Below are positions 1 through 9,867 of a stretch of DNA of 64,000 nt, in pieces (positions within the stretch are counted from its first letter, which is position 1; each line of letters begins with the position of its first letter). A program made the translations under genes and the position numbers. Below the pieces are notes generated by a model. It had not been told where the DNA came from and searched no databases. It worked only from the letters and a program-made list of their open reading frames with translations. The DNA is from Nothopassalora personata (taxonomy: Eukaryota > Ascomycota > Dothideomycetes > Mycosphaerellales > Mycosphaerellaceae): positions 2,170,001 through 2,234,000 of the forward strand of contig CM066295.1 in NCBI GenBank assembly GCA_033816765.1, read 5' to 3'.

Positions 1-1131
1 AACCTTGCAGCAAAGCAGACTACTCCCACCCCACCCGCCAACCCACAGGGCAATGGCGGCAATGGCAACCGTGGTGGCGGCGGCAATCCACGTGGAGGCC
101 GAGGTGGTCGTGGCCGTGGCAAAGGAGGCCGCGGTAACGGCAACGGTGGCAACAACCAGCAGCGTCAACAGTATGACCCATGCCATGGTTGTGGCAGTAC
201 CACTCACCAACCTGTAACTTGCTGGAACCTACATCCGGAACTTGCACCTGCTGGATGGAAACCAAAGAACCCACCACAGCAGAACGGCAACCAGAATGGC
301 AACCAGCAACAGCGTCAGCAGGTGAACAACACCACTGACCACCCTCAGCAGCAGCGCGCCGGAGAGACCGCTCAATTTGCGGCTCACGGCATGAACAACC
401 TCGAGGATCTGATGACTCCATACAACGGCAACCACAGCATGTATATGGCTGCCGAGGATGACATTCAAGACACCTCCGCACTGCTGGCAGCGAAGAGCCC
501 AACCGACTGGGTTGTGGACTCTGGCTGCACTTCTCATATGACTAACGAGCTGAGCAATATGATGGATTATCGGCCCTGCAATGTCCCTATTAGGACAGGC
601 AAGGGCACCATCACTGCGACAGCCTGTGGCATTATCCAATTGGACCTGTATGGATGCGGCATCACCTACTTCTCGCAGGTGCTGTACGTGCCAGGCCTTG
701 CAGCCAATCTGATCTCGACAGAGGCTCTCCGCCGCAAGGGTGTCTATTATCGTAACGACGACCAGATCCTCTTCACAAAGGGGAATGGTGCGCGTACGGT
801 GGCACACTGCTACAGTCACAATGGACTGCCATTCCTCAAGCTAAAGCATTCACCGACTGCTTTGGCATCATCTAAGGTTGAGCCATCTATCGCCGCGACT
901 GGCGACCTGTGGCACAGACGCCTTGGACACATTCACAGCCGCAAGCTAGTGCAGCTTCACAACGATCAGCGCATCATCATTGTCGGCAACGGTGACCTCA
1001 GCAAGCACCCACGCGAATGCGTACCATGTCGCATGGGACTGGGGCACAAAGTCTATAACCGCTATTCCCCATCACCTTGCATGAAGACAACATGCCAGCG
1101 ATCGACATCACGAAGCGAACCAACGGTGTAG
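1..1131 (+). pseudogene. copia gag-protease-preintegrase fragment
   Basis: The reading frame is open from base 1, so the true start lies to the left of the window. The first 170 bases encode a Gly/Arg-rich RGG-like linker typical of nucleic-acid-binding gag tails. The zinc knuckle, the protease motif DSGCTSHM and the gag-pre-integrase region follow in the expected order. After about 1045 the frame runs out of family-like sequence and ends at a stop at 1129-1131, which is out of frame with the RNase H piece. It is therefore truncated by the internal deletion. Confidence 0.8.
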
Positions 1132-1340
1132 ATGGCCGCACTAAGCACATCGACACCCGCTACCACTACATCCGCGACTGCATTGCCAAGGGCCAGATCA
1201 GCGTTGAGTGGATAGGCACCAACGACCAAGTAGCTGATGGATTCACCAAGGCACTGGATCGATACAAGCACGCCGACTTCGTGCAGCAGCTCAATATGGC
1301 TGACTGCGAGGCGGCAATCAACAACACTAAGCCTGATTAA
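1059..1340 (+). pseudogene. copia RNase H C-terminal fragment
   Basis: This frame is open from 1059 and begins inside the RNase H domain with the EDN...AI motif. It continues through RTKHIDTRYHYIRD and the conserved DQVADGFTKAL block that closes copia polyproteins, then stops at 1338-1340. It is the C-terminal remnant of the same element as the gag-protease fragment, joined to it out of frame by a deletion of several kilobases relative to a full element. Confidence 0.8.
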
Positions 1341-1915
1341 CAGCAGTTCTCAGGCCTCTGATTGGACGACAGCAACACTGCGCCAATCGACTCAATTCAA
1401 CGGTCACTGCACAAGCAAACCGTGGTGTTCTCGGCAGCCAATGAGCGCACGAGAAACACCTCCGACAGACGCAGCCCTGTGCTAACGGCTATGACGACAC
1501 CGGGGTTGGACGAGGAGGATGTCATAGTGCTGATGAGCGAGCGTATGTCCTGTTTGGTGCTGATAGCACCTGTTTTGCATCTAGAGCCTCGTCATGGGGG
1601 TGACTTGATGCTGGGGCCCATTCACTGGTCCCACCGGTTTTGCCGATGCACTAGTCCGCATTAGGCAGGACCCCTTTTTTTTTTCGAGCTTATCTCTCTC
1701 TCTCGCTTTCGTAGATCTTCTTCAATACATCAATCTACTCACATTATCTGTATATTTGACTAAGGATGTTCCATGTCGATTTCGGCCGGATCCCATGTGC
1801 AAGACACTTTTTCAGCCTCAAATAGCATCCAAAGCCTCTTCGGTGATTCGCTTCCACTCGGTATTCCTATCACAAGCCCAAACCAAGTTTCGTATCACTA
1901 GCTTTCACCCAAAGT
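1341..1915. other. Non-coding flank of the copia remnant, possible 3' LTR
   Basis: No gene is supported here. The stretch directly follows the copia stop codon, so at least its first part should be element 3' sequence and LTR. A T-run at about 1673-1683 followed by a CT-rich tract resembles an R/U5 region. The LTR ends cannot be placed because the partner LTR is outside the window. Confidence 0.35.
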
Positions 1916-2891
1916 CTAGAGCATGTTATCGTCATCGTACTGTGCCTGCCATCCCGCTACGATCGCGCGGTAGTGTTGGCAGTCTTTCTTGTGGTAAGAG
2001 TTGCCCTCGCGCCAGATGCCCTGATAGCCAACTAGACAGATCCAGCAGAACTCATGGCGGCATATCGAACCTATCGCTTAGTCAGTACAGCCTCTCTACA
2101 ACGAAATATTTCCCTGCCAAGGACTTACAAGTCATATGATCGCATCCACTACGACAAGTCAGCAAAGGCTCTCCTCTCATTTCGAGACAGATTCGACTAA
2201 CCCATTCTTCTGCAGCTTTCGACTGCACTTCGGACACAACTTCGCCACTTTCTGAAGAGTGCTCGCAGACGACTCCTCATGCCGAGACTGAGCTTGTACG
2301 CGGGCCCTGTAGATCTCGCAAGTCTCTTCGGCATGCCAGGCAACGTTGCAATGGACGCAGAACTTGTGCTGGCAGCTGTTGCATGTGAAGATATCTCCGC
2401 CGTTGTGAATCTGGCCGGACTTGCAGCCTGGTGAGATGCACCAGCGGAAGTCTGGATCTTGCGAGAGAGCTAGCTTCAGTTGGGCGTCTTCGTAGCTGAC
2501 GTGGGTTAGTCTTGACACGGAAGCGTGAGCAGCACAGCTTGGCTCATCACAGGTGGAGTCTCCTTACGTCTTGTATGTCGGGCCTGTAGCAACCTTCTTA
2601 ATGTCGCCTTGCACGAGTATGTTGCTGCACTGGATGCAGGAGATCTTGTCCAGTGATCCACCGGAGACCTAAACGAGAGGATGTCAGTCATGATCAATCT
2701 CGACGTAGTACTGCCTCTACGACTGCTCATAAGTCGGAGATCCTGCGCGCAGATCTTACCTGCGACTTAAGCCACTGGTGCCAGCATTTGCGACATGTCT
2801 CGCGTTCGTGAAGGCAGCCGTCAGGGACGCGTGGTAGTGATGCCGTCTGAAGGCTGCGTCCGCATGTAGCGCATTCTGTGCGTGGAGCCAT
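1916..2891 (-). CDS. Small RBR (RING-IBR-RING2) E3 ubiquitin ligase
   Basis: Five exons (2760-2891, 2568-2668, 2202-2495, 2129-2148, 1916-2070) join in frame into 233 aa, stop TAG at 1916. RBR ligases pass ubiquitin from an E2 to a RING2 cysteine and then to a substrate. RING1-like cysteines lie at the N-terminus (CATC, then ETCRKC and CIQC), followed by an IBR (WCISPGC, FTCNSC, FCVHCNVAWH). RING2 is CPKC...GGCDHMTCSIC...EFCWIC; by family analogy the catalytic Cys is the one in GGC. Exon 4 is only 20 bases and completes the RING2 metal site, so a model without it ends early. All introns are GT..AG. RING1 is shorter and less regular than in Ariadne-type proteins. The substrate is unknown. The neighbouring ESF2 gene is on the same strand with no evident link. 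Confidence 0.85.
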
Positions 2892-3292
2892 GCTTAGTTG
2901 GTGTATCTGTATGTTATGTAGAGGGCAAAGGGTCGAAAGAAAGGAGCTCTAGAGCTGACAAACGCAGCTACTGATGCGAATTTCCTATTGCGGGAAAGTG
3001 AGGGTGAATGTTAACAAAGTGAAGAACGTGATGACGGAGTAAGATGTTTGAGACTTTGTATTGATGAAGTCCACGAGGCGCGGAGGCTCTTGAACGTATA
3101 GGATACGCAGTTTACTGTTGGCTTTCGAGGCTGAGCTGACTGTTGGATCGGCATAGCGTGCACCACGACACGTTTGGGAGTTGTCGTCATGATGCCGACG
3201 ATGTTCAGTCTGAATAGCTGGATGTTGAAATTCTCGCAATTCCATCGGCATCTGCCGCCGACCAGGGTGCTACCATACCGCGTTTGCTCTCT
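2892..3292. other. Intergenic, upstream of the RBR gene
   Basis: This stretch is the 5' side of the minus-strand RBR gene and the 3' side of ESF2. I see no coding exon, RNA gene or clear repeat in it. Confidence 0.4.
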
Positions 3293-4264
3293 TCAGAATA
3301 TCTTCTTCAACGCTCTGTCAGCCGGCGCCTCCGTTTTCGCCTCCTCCTTCGCTATATTCGCCTTCGTCTTCTTCTGCTTGAACTCCCTACTAGGCTTTTT
3401 GAAAGCACCACCCCTTGCTTTCTTCTTACTCTCCATCCCATCCAGCATCTTCGCCCTCTCGACATCCTCCACAAAAGCCTTATTCTCTTTCCTCTGCCTC
3501 CTGATATCCTCTCTAATCCTGGCCGCCCTCTCAGCGTTCTCGTTCGCAATCTGCTCCGTCAAGTGATTCCACTTGAAACCTTTCAGGTACTTCATGTTCC
3601 AGATGTCGTCGTGGTAAAAGTTGCCCTTCTTCCCGCCGATGATGTTCCCGTTAAGCGTTTCTGCTGCGATCTTGGCTTCGGTCTTCGAGTTGAATTCCAC
3701 CCAGCCGTCTGTGAAGGACTTCTTCTTGTTGCCGCCGCTCTTGACGCGGTTCTTGTGCGCTTCGGGATCTTGAGGGGTGAGGAAGATGCGGCCTATGCCC
3801 TTTCGCGCGTGGGGTTCGAGGAAATGCTTCATGGTCTGCGGTTTCATGAAGGGCGGCACTCGAGATATGTATACCACGCCGGATTTGCGCACAGCCTTTG
3901 CCGCTGCCTCTACCTTCTTCAGCGCGGGATCTTTTTTGGGTTTGGTCGGCTTTTCTCTGTCATGGTCGGATCGTTCTGCTTCGTCGTCGCTCTGGTTGTG
4001 CTCTGCCACTCCATCATCTTCTTCATCTCCGAGATTGCTGAAGTCGAAGCGCGAGTCTTTGGCCATCGCAGTAGCCTTTGGTGCCTCCTCGACATCATCG
4101 TCGTCCCCAGCAGAATCCTCGGAAGCGGCATCGACTTTTCGCCGTTTATTTCCTCGACCACCTAGGGCACCCCTTCCCTCATCTGCATCTGAGTCGTAGC
4201 CATTCTCGATCTCCTCCTCACCATCATCGCCTTCGAGAAACTCGTTGCGCTTACGTGTAGACAT
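3293..4264 (-). CDS. ESF2: Pre-rRNA processing protein ESF2 (ABT1 family)
   Basis: A single-exon gene of 323 aa. ESF2 is a nucleolar RNA-binding protein of the small-subunit processome, needed for early 18S rRNA cleavages, and in yeast it stimulates the helicase Dbp8. The N-terminal 120 residues are acidic and Ser/Asp/Glu-rich. A divergent RRM follows at roughly 130-235, starting GVVYISRVPPFM and containing GRIFLTPQD, the family insert rich in Lys, and DGWVEFNSK. Next comes the ABT1-type block FYHDDIWNMKYLKGFKW. A Lys/Arg-rich coiled C-terminus completes the expected order. The ATG at 4262-4264 opens the acidic region directly. The DEAD-box gene DBP4 elsewhere in the window works in the same pathway but is 44 kb away. 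Confidence 0.93.
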   Translation of the reverse strand: MSTRKRNEFLEGDDGEEEIENGYDSDADEGRGALGGRGNKRRKVDAASEDSAGDDDDVEEAPKATAMAKDSRFDFSNLGDEEDDGVAEHNQSDDEAERSDHDREKPTKPKKDPALKKVEAAAKAVRKSGVVYISRVPPFMKPQTMKHFLEPHARKGIGRIFLTPQDPEAHKNRVKSGGNKKKSFTDGWVEFNSKTEAKIAAETLNGNIIGGKKGNFYHDDIWNMKYLKGFKWNHLTEQIANENAERAARIREDIRRQRKENKAFVEDVERAKMLDGMESKKKARGGAFKKPSREFKQKKTKANIAKEEAKTEAPADRALKKIF

Positions 4265-5082
4265 TTTTGCAGGAATTGGCGAGGAAGAAGTGCAGATCTT
4301 GATCGAACTTTCCCCGCAGAAGCGGACTCCGCTCCGGCGTAAATTTTCCAGGGACGTACTTTCGTTACTCCTTTCCCTTTCTATGTATCAACTCCAGTCT
4401 TCTCTCCACGGCCATCTCGTCATTGGAGTCATCAATGGGATATGTATGTGCCAGCTCCCGTCTCCAAGCTCCGCCAATGTCTCCTCTTAGCCGCCGCAAA
4501 GTTCAAGCCCAAAAATATCACATATGCTTGGATGCAACCAGGGAAAGGGCCAAGGCGCATGAACAGCTCACAATTTGCGGACAGGCAGTGGTCATTCACC
4601 TAGCTTGACTCTTCGTACCACATTAGACTTCGAGGCAACATTGGTGTTGTGTTGAGCGGAACAGCACTGAATGAGCCGTATCTATGACTGTCAAGCAGCG
4701 GGTGGACTTCTCGCCAAAAGGCTGATGGCGAGTAGCCAACGACGTAAGTGAATGCATCTCGAGGCGTGTCCGTGCACGTTTGGCCGCTTTGTGATCGTGC
4801 ACTACTGCATCGAAGGCACCGCTCCTATGAGTAAGATGTCCTTCCCTTCACGGATCGCACTGTACTCACACGCAGATCACCCACTCGACATCAACGCAAC
4901 ATACCACTGATACCCCACTCCACGCAATCCGAACCGGGACGTAGTGGACGGCAAGTGCATCATCGCATTGACAGATGCGCGCCTCTCAATCGCTGTTCAG
5001 CGACAGTGACTGAAAAGCCACACCTCCATCTCGACTGTAACTAACATCTTTTTGTTTTGCACTCTGATCTCAGGTCCTGATC
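4265..5082. other. Intergenic stretch
   Basis: Upstream of ESF2 on one side and of the damaged orphan pair on the other. No exon with family-like sequence, no RNA gene and no strong repeat was seen. Confidence 0.35.
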
Positions 5083-5388
5083 ATGGCTGACAGCACACTA
5101 TCCGACGTCTTTGCCGACCGAGCCATGGACAAAGTCATCCTCTCTGTCAAGGTCATCGCAGCTGCACCCTGCCCTGTCCACGTGAGTTTTCTTGCCTTCC
5201 CTAAACCTGCGACACACCTCCGCCAACACGCTCCCAGCGTGACGCTACGAGCTGCAGCTGTGCTGCCGCCATGGCCACCGTGGACGGTGGGACCACTTCT
5301 GGTGCGATCGTATCCGATGCTGCATGATGTTCGAAGAGTTCCTTCTGATGAGTGAGCACGCTTGGAACTACAGCGGCGATCAAGGTAA
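5083..5388 (+). pseudogene. Truncated first copy of a duplicated orphan gene
   Basis: Exon 1 (5083-5181) encodes 33 aa ending in PCPVH. A 56-base intron follows (donor GTGAGT, acceptor CCCAG at 5237), and exon 2 starts at 5238. It is a paralogue of the copy at 5566: both start exons share the pattern L(A/S)(D/E)..ADRA...V and end CPVH, both introns sit after that His, and both second exons open with HR.A..CSC.AA. Copy 1 lacks one base relative to copy 2 at about 5280-5300, so its frame runs into TGA at 5323-5325. Past the shift the similarity resumes (CCM.F......HAW.Y.GD) and then stops at about 5388, so it is frameshifted and 3' truncated. I do not recognise the family. Confidence 0.45.
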
Positions 5389-5565
5389 GCAGCTCAGGCA
5401 CCCTGTGGTCCAAAGGCTGGCGGACTTTCCGAGACATGCCACTCGCCATGCCCAAACTTCATCGGCAATTTTCGTCACCAACAACAACTCCCACCCGCTT
5501 CTACTTCCATCCGAGACCTCTATACCACGCACAAACCCGAGAACCAGCCATCTCATCTCGCAAAC

Positions 5566-6655
5566 ATGTCGATCACACCATCACTCGCCGAGATCCTCGC
5601 CGACCGCGCCCATAACACGGTCATCAAGTCGGGCAAGGTCGTCGCTGCTACAGGATGCCCTGTTCATGTTAGTTTGCCTCACACCAGAGCGCGCTCTGAA
5701 GCGCATGTCTCGAGCATAGTCCTCTTATCTGAAACAGAGTGCAACGCTACTGTCACCAAGTCCAAGCACTAACACGACCTCAGCGAACTGCGATGACCTG
5801 CTCCTGCCCTGCTGCGATAGCTACAATGAAGCCGAGCGGCCATACCTGGTGCAAGCGCAGCTGGTGCTGTATGGTATTCGATAATGAGATCCTAAACAAA
5901 GATCACGCCTGGACCTACATCGGCGACAAGGCGTCCCACGACATTTTCACCGCATCTGAAGGTGTGCAACCGAAGCACTTCATCTGGGAGCAGATTCGGA
6001 GAGGCTCCATGAAGCTGTTCATGGCGTCGAGTGGGAAGCAGAGTGATACCATTCAGGCCCTGCTTGAGCTGTGTGTAGCGAGGAACAGACAATGGTAAGT
6101 AGGGACACGCACGCCCTACTATCTGCTCATCATCTGCCTCTAAGGCATTGCGGCCTGGTAAGCCAGCGAACACGGCTAAAACTTCCTGACCGGTATGCGT
6201 GAGAAGCACGGCACTCTCGATCTCACAGGGAGAAGTGACTGGACGACGAGCATCCGGATGCTCCAGTCAGCCACACTGTCGGCACGAAGCCGGATACTGA
6301 AGTTCTCAAGGTTGGTAACATGGTTCCGGTCGACTGGTTTCTACCCACGGTGACCCTCAAGATGGAGACTCCAGGCGGTCAAGACTTCCTCGATGCCCAA
6401 CTCACCGACTGGCACGATGGCAACATCGAAGGTCGTACTCCCTACGGCACGTGCGTTGAGAAGGTCGAGTACTGTCACCCGGACTGCGAGATTGGCAGCG
6501 AATGTATGCTCGGAGAGTGCGACAACATAAGTGAATGCAATCAGTCGGGCGAAGGAGATGACGGTGATGTCTTGCAGCTTCAGAGAGAGCTCTGGAGTTG
6601 CTTGAGGGACGTCAGAATGACTTCAGGCTCGCCTGAAGCCCGTCCTCCGCATTGA
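5566..6655 (+). pseudogene. Second copy of the orphan gene, split by an in-frame TGA
   Basis: Exon 1 is 5566-5667 (34 aa). The intron has donor GTTAGT, a good CACTAAC branch site and acceptor CAG at 5783. Exon 2 is 5784-6094. It contains a Cys/Trp cluster (WCKRSWCCM) and ends in front of a clean GTAAGT donor. A third exon from 6229 joins in phase, but its fourth codon is TGA (6236-6238). The frame then runs open for 138 codons (starting LDDEHPDAPV) to TGA at 6653-6655. That part holds Cys-rich sequence (CVEKVEYCHPDCEIG). Either the gene is dead by a TGG-to-TGA type change, exon 3 is used differently, or the first product simply ends at TAA 6096-6098. No known domain was recognised. Confidence 0.4.
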
Positions 6656-7039
6656 GACTTGAATACTGTTCCAGACAAGGCTCATTCGCTCCGTGAGGGT
6701 CAGCATGACTGGGCACCTACCATGGTTGGGCACTTTGTTTGGTTTGGGGAATGTGGTTACTTATGCATAGGCGAGAGCGCATGCTGGAAGACCGCACATC
6801 ATGAGCATAGGTGCGGCTTCCTATTAATGTGCTGATGATGAAGAGAAGGTGACCAGAATAAAGAACATTGGATTGTAGATACCAATGCAGTACGCTGTTG
6901 CGGGTCAATTCATTTCATCTTATTGGTTTCGGACTACACTCCGATCCTCGGAGGTGGCATCACACTAAGCAGGGGCACAAACATGGCTTCACAACTCTGC
7001 TTCAACATGTCCCTGTCAACATCACATATCCTGCACATA
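6656..7039. other. Intergenic, upstream of the TMEM19-like gene
   Basis: No supported exon or RNA gene. In-frame ATGs at 6983 and 7007 could extend the TMEM19-like protein by 19 or 11 residues, but the extension lacks family character. Confidence 0.35.
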
Positions 7040-8262
7040 ATGGACCTCCAGACCATTGACGTCGCGACTTTCGCGAAGACCCATGTTCCACAAATCACAG
7101 CCACGATCGGATTGGTCACCTACGCCGTGACCAAGAAGAAGCTGACACCTGGAGGCGTCGCTGCTGGTATCTTGGTCGCTTTCATACATATGATTCATCC
7201 TTGGCCGGCGTTCTTCTGGCTGCTGATACTGTTCTTTCTGTTTGGGACTGTTGTTACGAAGGTACGTGGCAGCTGATTCCCAGTCAACGCTGCCAAGGAA
7301 GGGACGACCAAGATGCTCAAACGTTATTTTGCATTTGCGACGAAGAGTCTTCTCGACGGCTCCTCAGAGCCTTCGCTTCAAAACCTGCACTGACGATGGA
7401 CGCTATGTCAAAGCGATCGTCTCCGCCCTCAGGCCATTTGGCGTGCTCGAAGATTCCAACATACCCACTCAACGACATGCTCCCGATCATCTTTACTGTC
7501 AACGAGATGCGGGTCCGGACTTGCTAACATATCCCTCAGATCGGCCACGACAAGAAGTCTTCTCTAACCCAATCCGCCACAGGCGGCCACGGGGGCGAAG
7601 GCGCCCGCACCTCAGCCCAAGTCTTTGCCAACTCGGGCTTCGCCAGCATCCTAATTCTAGCCCACACCTACCTCCTCACCAGCACTCCCTTCATCTCCTC
7701 GCACATCTCCATGACGGCAGGTCCCGACTTTCCACTTCTGCAAAGGCTCCTGCCCATCGGGATCGTCGCGCAGTACGCCGCCGTAGCAGCCGACACATTC
7801 AGTTCGGAGCTCGGGATCCTTAGCGAGGAGCAACCCTTCATGGTCACAGCACCTTGGAAGAAAGTGCCCAAGGGAACGAATGGAGGTATCACGGTTGATG
7901 GGTTGAAGTATGGAGCGCTCGGCTCAGCGCTGTTGACGTTGGTGGCGAGTGTTTCGCTTTTCTATGCGGAGCCGAAGGTACAGGTTGATGCACAGTCGAG
8001 TGTGTTGCTGATGATTAGTGGGTTGGCGGGGAGTGTGATTGACTCCGTTCTGGGAGCGCTGCTACAAATAACCGTCACGGACAAGGGGAGTGGCAAAGTT
8101 GTGGAGGCACATGGAGGGCAGAGGGTGCTAGTGAAAGGTGATGGAAGTAGAGTCAAGATGGGGAGGGATTTGCTGACCAACAACGGTGTGAACTTCGTGA
8201 TGGCGATGCTGGCGAGTTTGCTTGCGATGGGAGTGGCGTATGAGATGGAGATTGGGTTTTAG
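7040..8262 (+). CDS. TMEM19 family (DUF92) integral membrane protein
   Basis: Two exons (7040-7261 and 7540-8262) give 314 aa. The 278-base intron has donor GTACGT, a TTGCTAACAT branch site and acceptor CTCAG. The protein is hydrophobic along its whole length with about six or seven membrane segments. It carries family blocks: KKLTPGGVAAG near the N-terminus, a Gly/Ser-rich loop with GHGGEGARTSAQV, the highly conserved YAAVAADTFSSELGIL, then GGITVDGLKYG and the SGLAGSVIDSVLGALLQ segment. Eukaryotic members are poorly characterised membrane proteins. A plant relative has been linked to phytyl-phosphate kinase-type activity, but I do not extend that role here. The start at 7040 is chosen because the first family-like residues follow at once. 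Confidence 0.88.
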
Positions 8263-8479
8263 GTTGAATTGAGGCAATGCTGAGTCCGGTCGAGGAGTAT
8301 GAAACACTACTTCCCGAAATCCTTATGTCGAGCTACCCGCGTGCCACTCGCCTCACGCTCAATCTGCCCTGTCAAGGCTCAGGGTGCACTCACAGCAGCC
8401 CAGAACTCGCGCTGCCGAATCAGGTCTGAGAGAGCTCCGTCTGTATCATAACCCAAGCCCTTCGCTTCTGAAGCACAAC

Positions 8480-8980
8480 TCAGACCAGCTCCTCGTCCTC
8501 ACTCTCTGGCTCCTGCTTGACCGGACTCTTCGTCTCCTCCTCATCATCACCGCCCTCGACCTCATCGGCACTTGCTTTCTTACTCCTCTTCTTCTTCTTC
8601 GCACTTCCACCATTCTCACCAGCTACACCAACAAGTCTTAATCAGCAACCCTCTCAAAAAGCACTCAAGAAGTCTACGCCACCACTCACCAGCCTTACGC
8701 TTCGGCGCAGCCTTCTTCTTCGGAGTCGAGTCGGCATCAGCAGCCACGCCGGCCCAGAAGAGCTTGTCGCGAAGCGGGTACCACTTATCGCGGGCCCTCT
8801 TGGGAGCAGGAAAGTCGGCCTCCTCGGCTACTTTGGCCCAATCGACCTGCGAGATGCGTTCGTTAGCAGGGTGGTAGCTCCGTGGAAAGGAAAGGTGGAG
8901 CGTACTGCAGCGGTGTTGATGTACTTTCCGACAGCTTTCAGGAGCTGGAGCTCTTTTGGTGCAAGAGAGACAGAAGCCAT
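8480..8980 (-). CDS. Small lysine-rich Myb/SANT-like protein
   Basis: Three short exons (8906-8980, 8690-8846, 8480-8622) join in frame to 124 aa; the introns are 59 and 67 bases with GT..AG ends and a CTAAC branch in the first. Residues 1-62 look like the small fungal Myb/SANT-type fold: an ELQLLKAVGKYI helix, then VDWAKVAEEADF, then KRARDKWYPLRDKL. This tryptophan-spaced pattern is seen in many short ascomycete proteins, some thought to bind DNA. The C-terminal half is low complexity with two basic Lys clusters, an acidic stretch and a KQEPESEDEELV end. A nuclear location is likely from the basic clusters. No single exon is long enough to stand out, so the gene is easily missed. The exact function is unknown. 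Confidence 0.7.
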
Positions 8981-9867
8981 GGTGGCGTTGGGCAAGGTTG
9001 GAATGGGAGAGGTGGTCAGATGTTGTGGTAGGGGATGAGGTTGGAGGTCAACTGTTGGTGTGGTGGTCGAGATTGTTGGTAGAGAAGGTGGTGGTGGTGG
9101 TGGGGGAGGATGTTAAGAGGAAGAAGCAGAGAGGTCGAGGTGGATTTTGTGGGCAGCTGGACCGAAGCTCATGTGAGGTTGAGGAAGAGTTGCAGCACAA
9201 TGTGAGCGGACTTTTGGTGGAGCTGCCATACAGATGCAGCTCACTTGCTCGCGTTTCAGCGTTCGCGACTTTCTTCCGGCATGTGCCGCAGTCCTGCAAC
9301 GCTCTCAACGGTCTGACTGCGAGCATGATCGATCACGAGGGATGTCTCTACCAGCACATAGTGCATTATCTGTAGAATCTCATCATATTCGTAGGACCCA
9401 ATGCGAGTCGTGCTGCTCATCGCAGTACGACTAACCATGCCACGAGGCGCAACAACATCCAGTCTAGGAATGACGATGGCAAGGCCTGAACAGAACCGGT
9501 CAATCTATTGCTGTCACCTAAATTCTTGTTCTCTATCCATCGATCATGCCGCCGTTGCTGCTCCGTCAATCATACCCGCCTCGTCCATCATACTCTACAT
9601 CTGCTTTGCCTCCATCCTCGCTCTCCTCTCACGCTCCAAGCGAAAAACCCGCCGTGTTACCAAGATATGAACTCTCTCTCAACTCTTTCCGTACGCAAGC
9701 TCTCGCGGGCCAGAATCTTAAGTTGTACGTCGACAATGACGGTCTACAGGGGTATCTCAATGACCGTGCTTTGCCCGTGCTATTATTCTGCTTCAAGTTT
9801 TTCTTCTCCTCATCCCAAACGATCAGGTAATGAATGGCCATGTTGCAATCTCAAACCCTCGGTCCGC
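8981..9867. other. Intergenic, GT-rich in part
   Basis: The region 9020-9120 is rich in GGT/GTG triplets and is the upstream side of the small SANT-like gene. The right part is the 3' flank of PKC1. No exon or RNA gene is supported. Confidence 0.35.

Larger units (their letters stand above)
1..1340 (+). mobile_element. Ty1/copia LTR retrotransposon, internally deleted remnant
   Basis: This is the remains of a copia-superfamily polyprotein, already open at the left window edge. In order it shows a Gly/Arg/Asn-rich gag tail, a CCHC zinc knuckle near 181-222 (CHGCGSTTHQPVTC), an aspartic protease active site near 520-543 (DSGCTSHM), and the gag-pre-integrase motif near 910-930 (LWHRRLGH) ending in a C-x2-C pair near 1020-1032. 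The sequence then jumps, with a frame change, to the end of the RNase H domain (HEDNMPAID through the VADGFTKAL motif) and stops at 1340. The DDE integrase core and the whole reverse transcriptase are missing, so this copy cannot transpose by itself. The junction lies between about 1040 and 1070. The sequence is GC-rich and shows no obvious C-to-T decay. The 5' LTR lies outside the window. Confidence 0.9.

Noticed and set aside
3284..4165. Plus-strand open frame of 293 codons opposite ESF2
   Set aside because: It is antisense to a clear ESF2 gene, and its hydrophobic composition follows from the complement of Lys/Glu codons.
5083..6098. BTB/POZ domain in the duplicated orphan gene
   Set aside because: Only a VH-like dipeptide and a short hydrophobic strand resemble BTB; the helices and later family blocks are missing.
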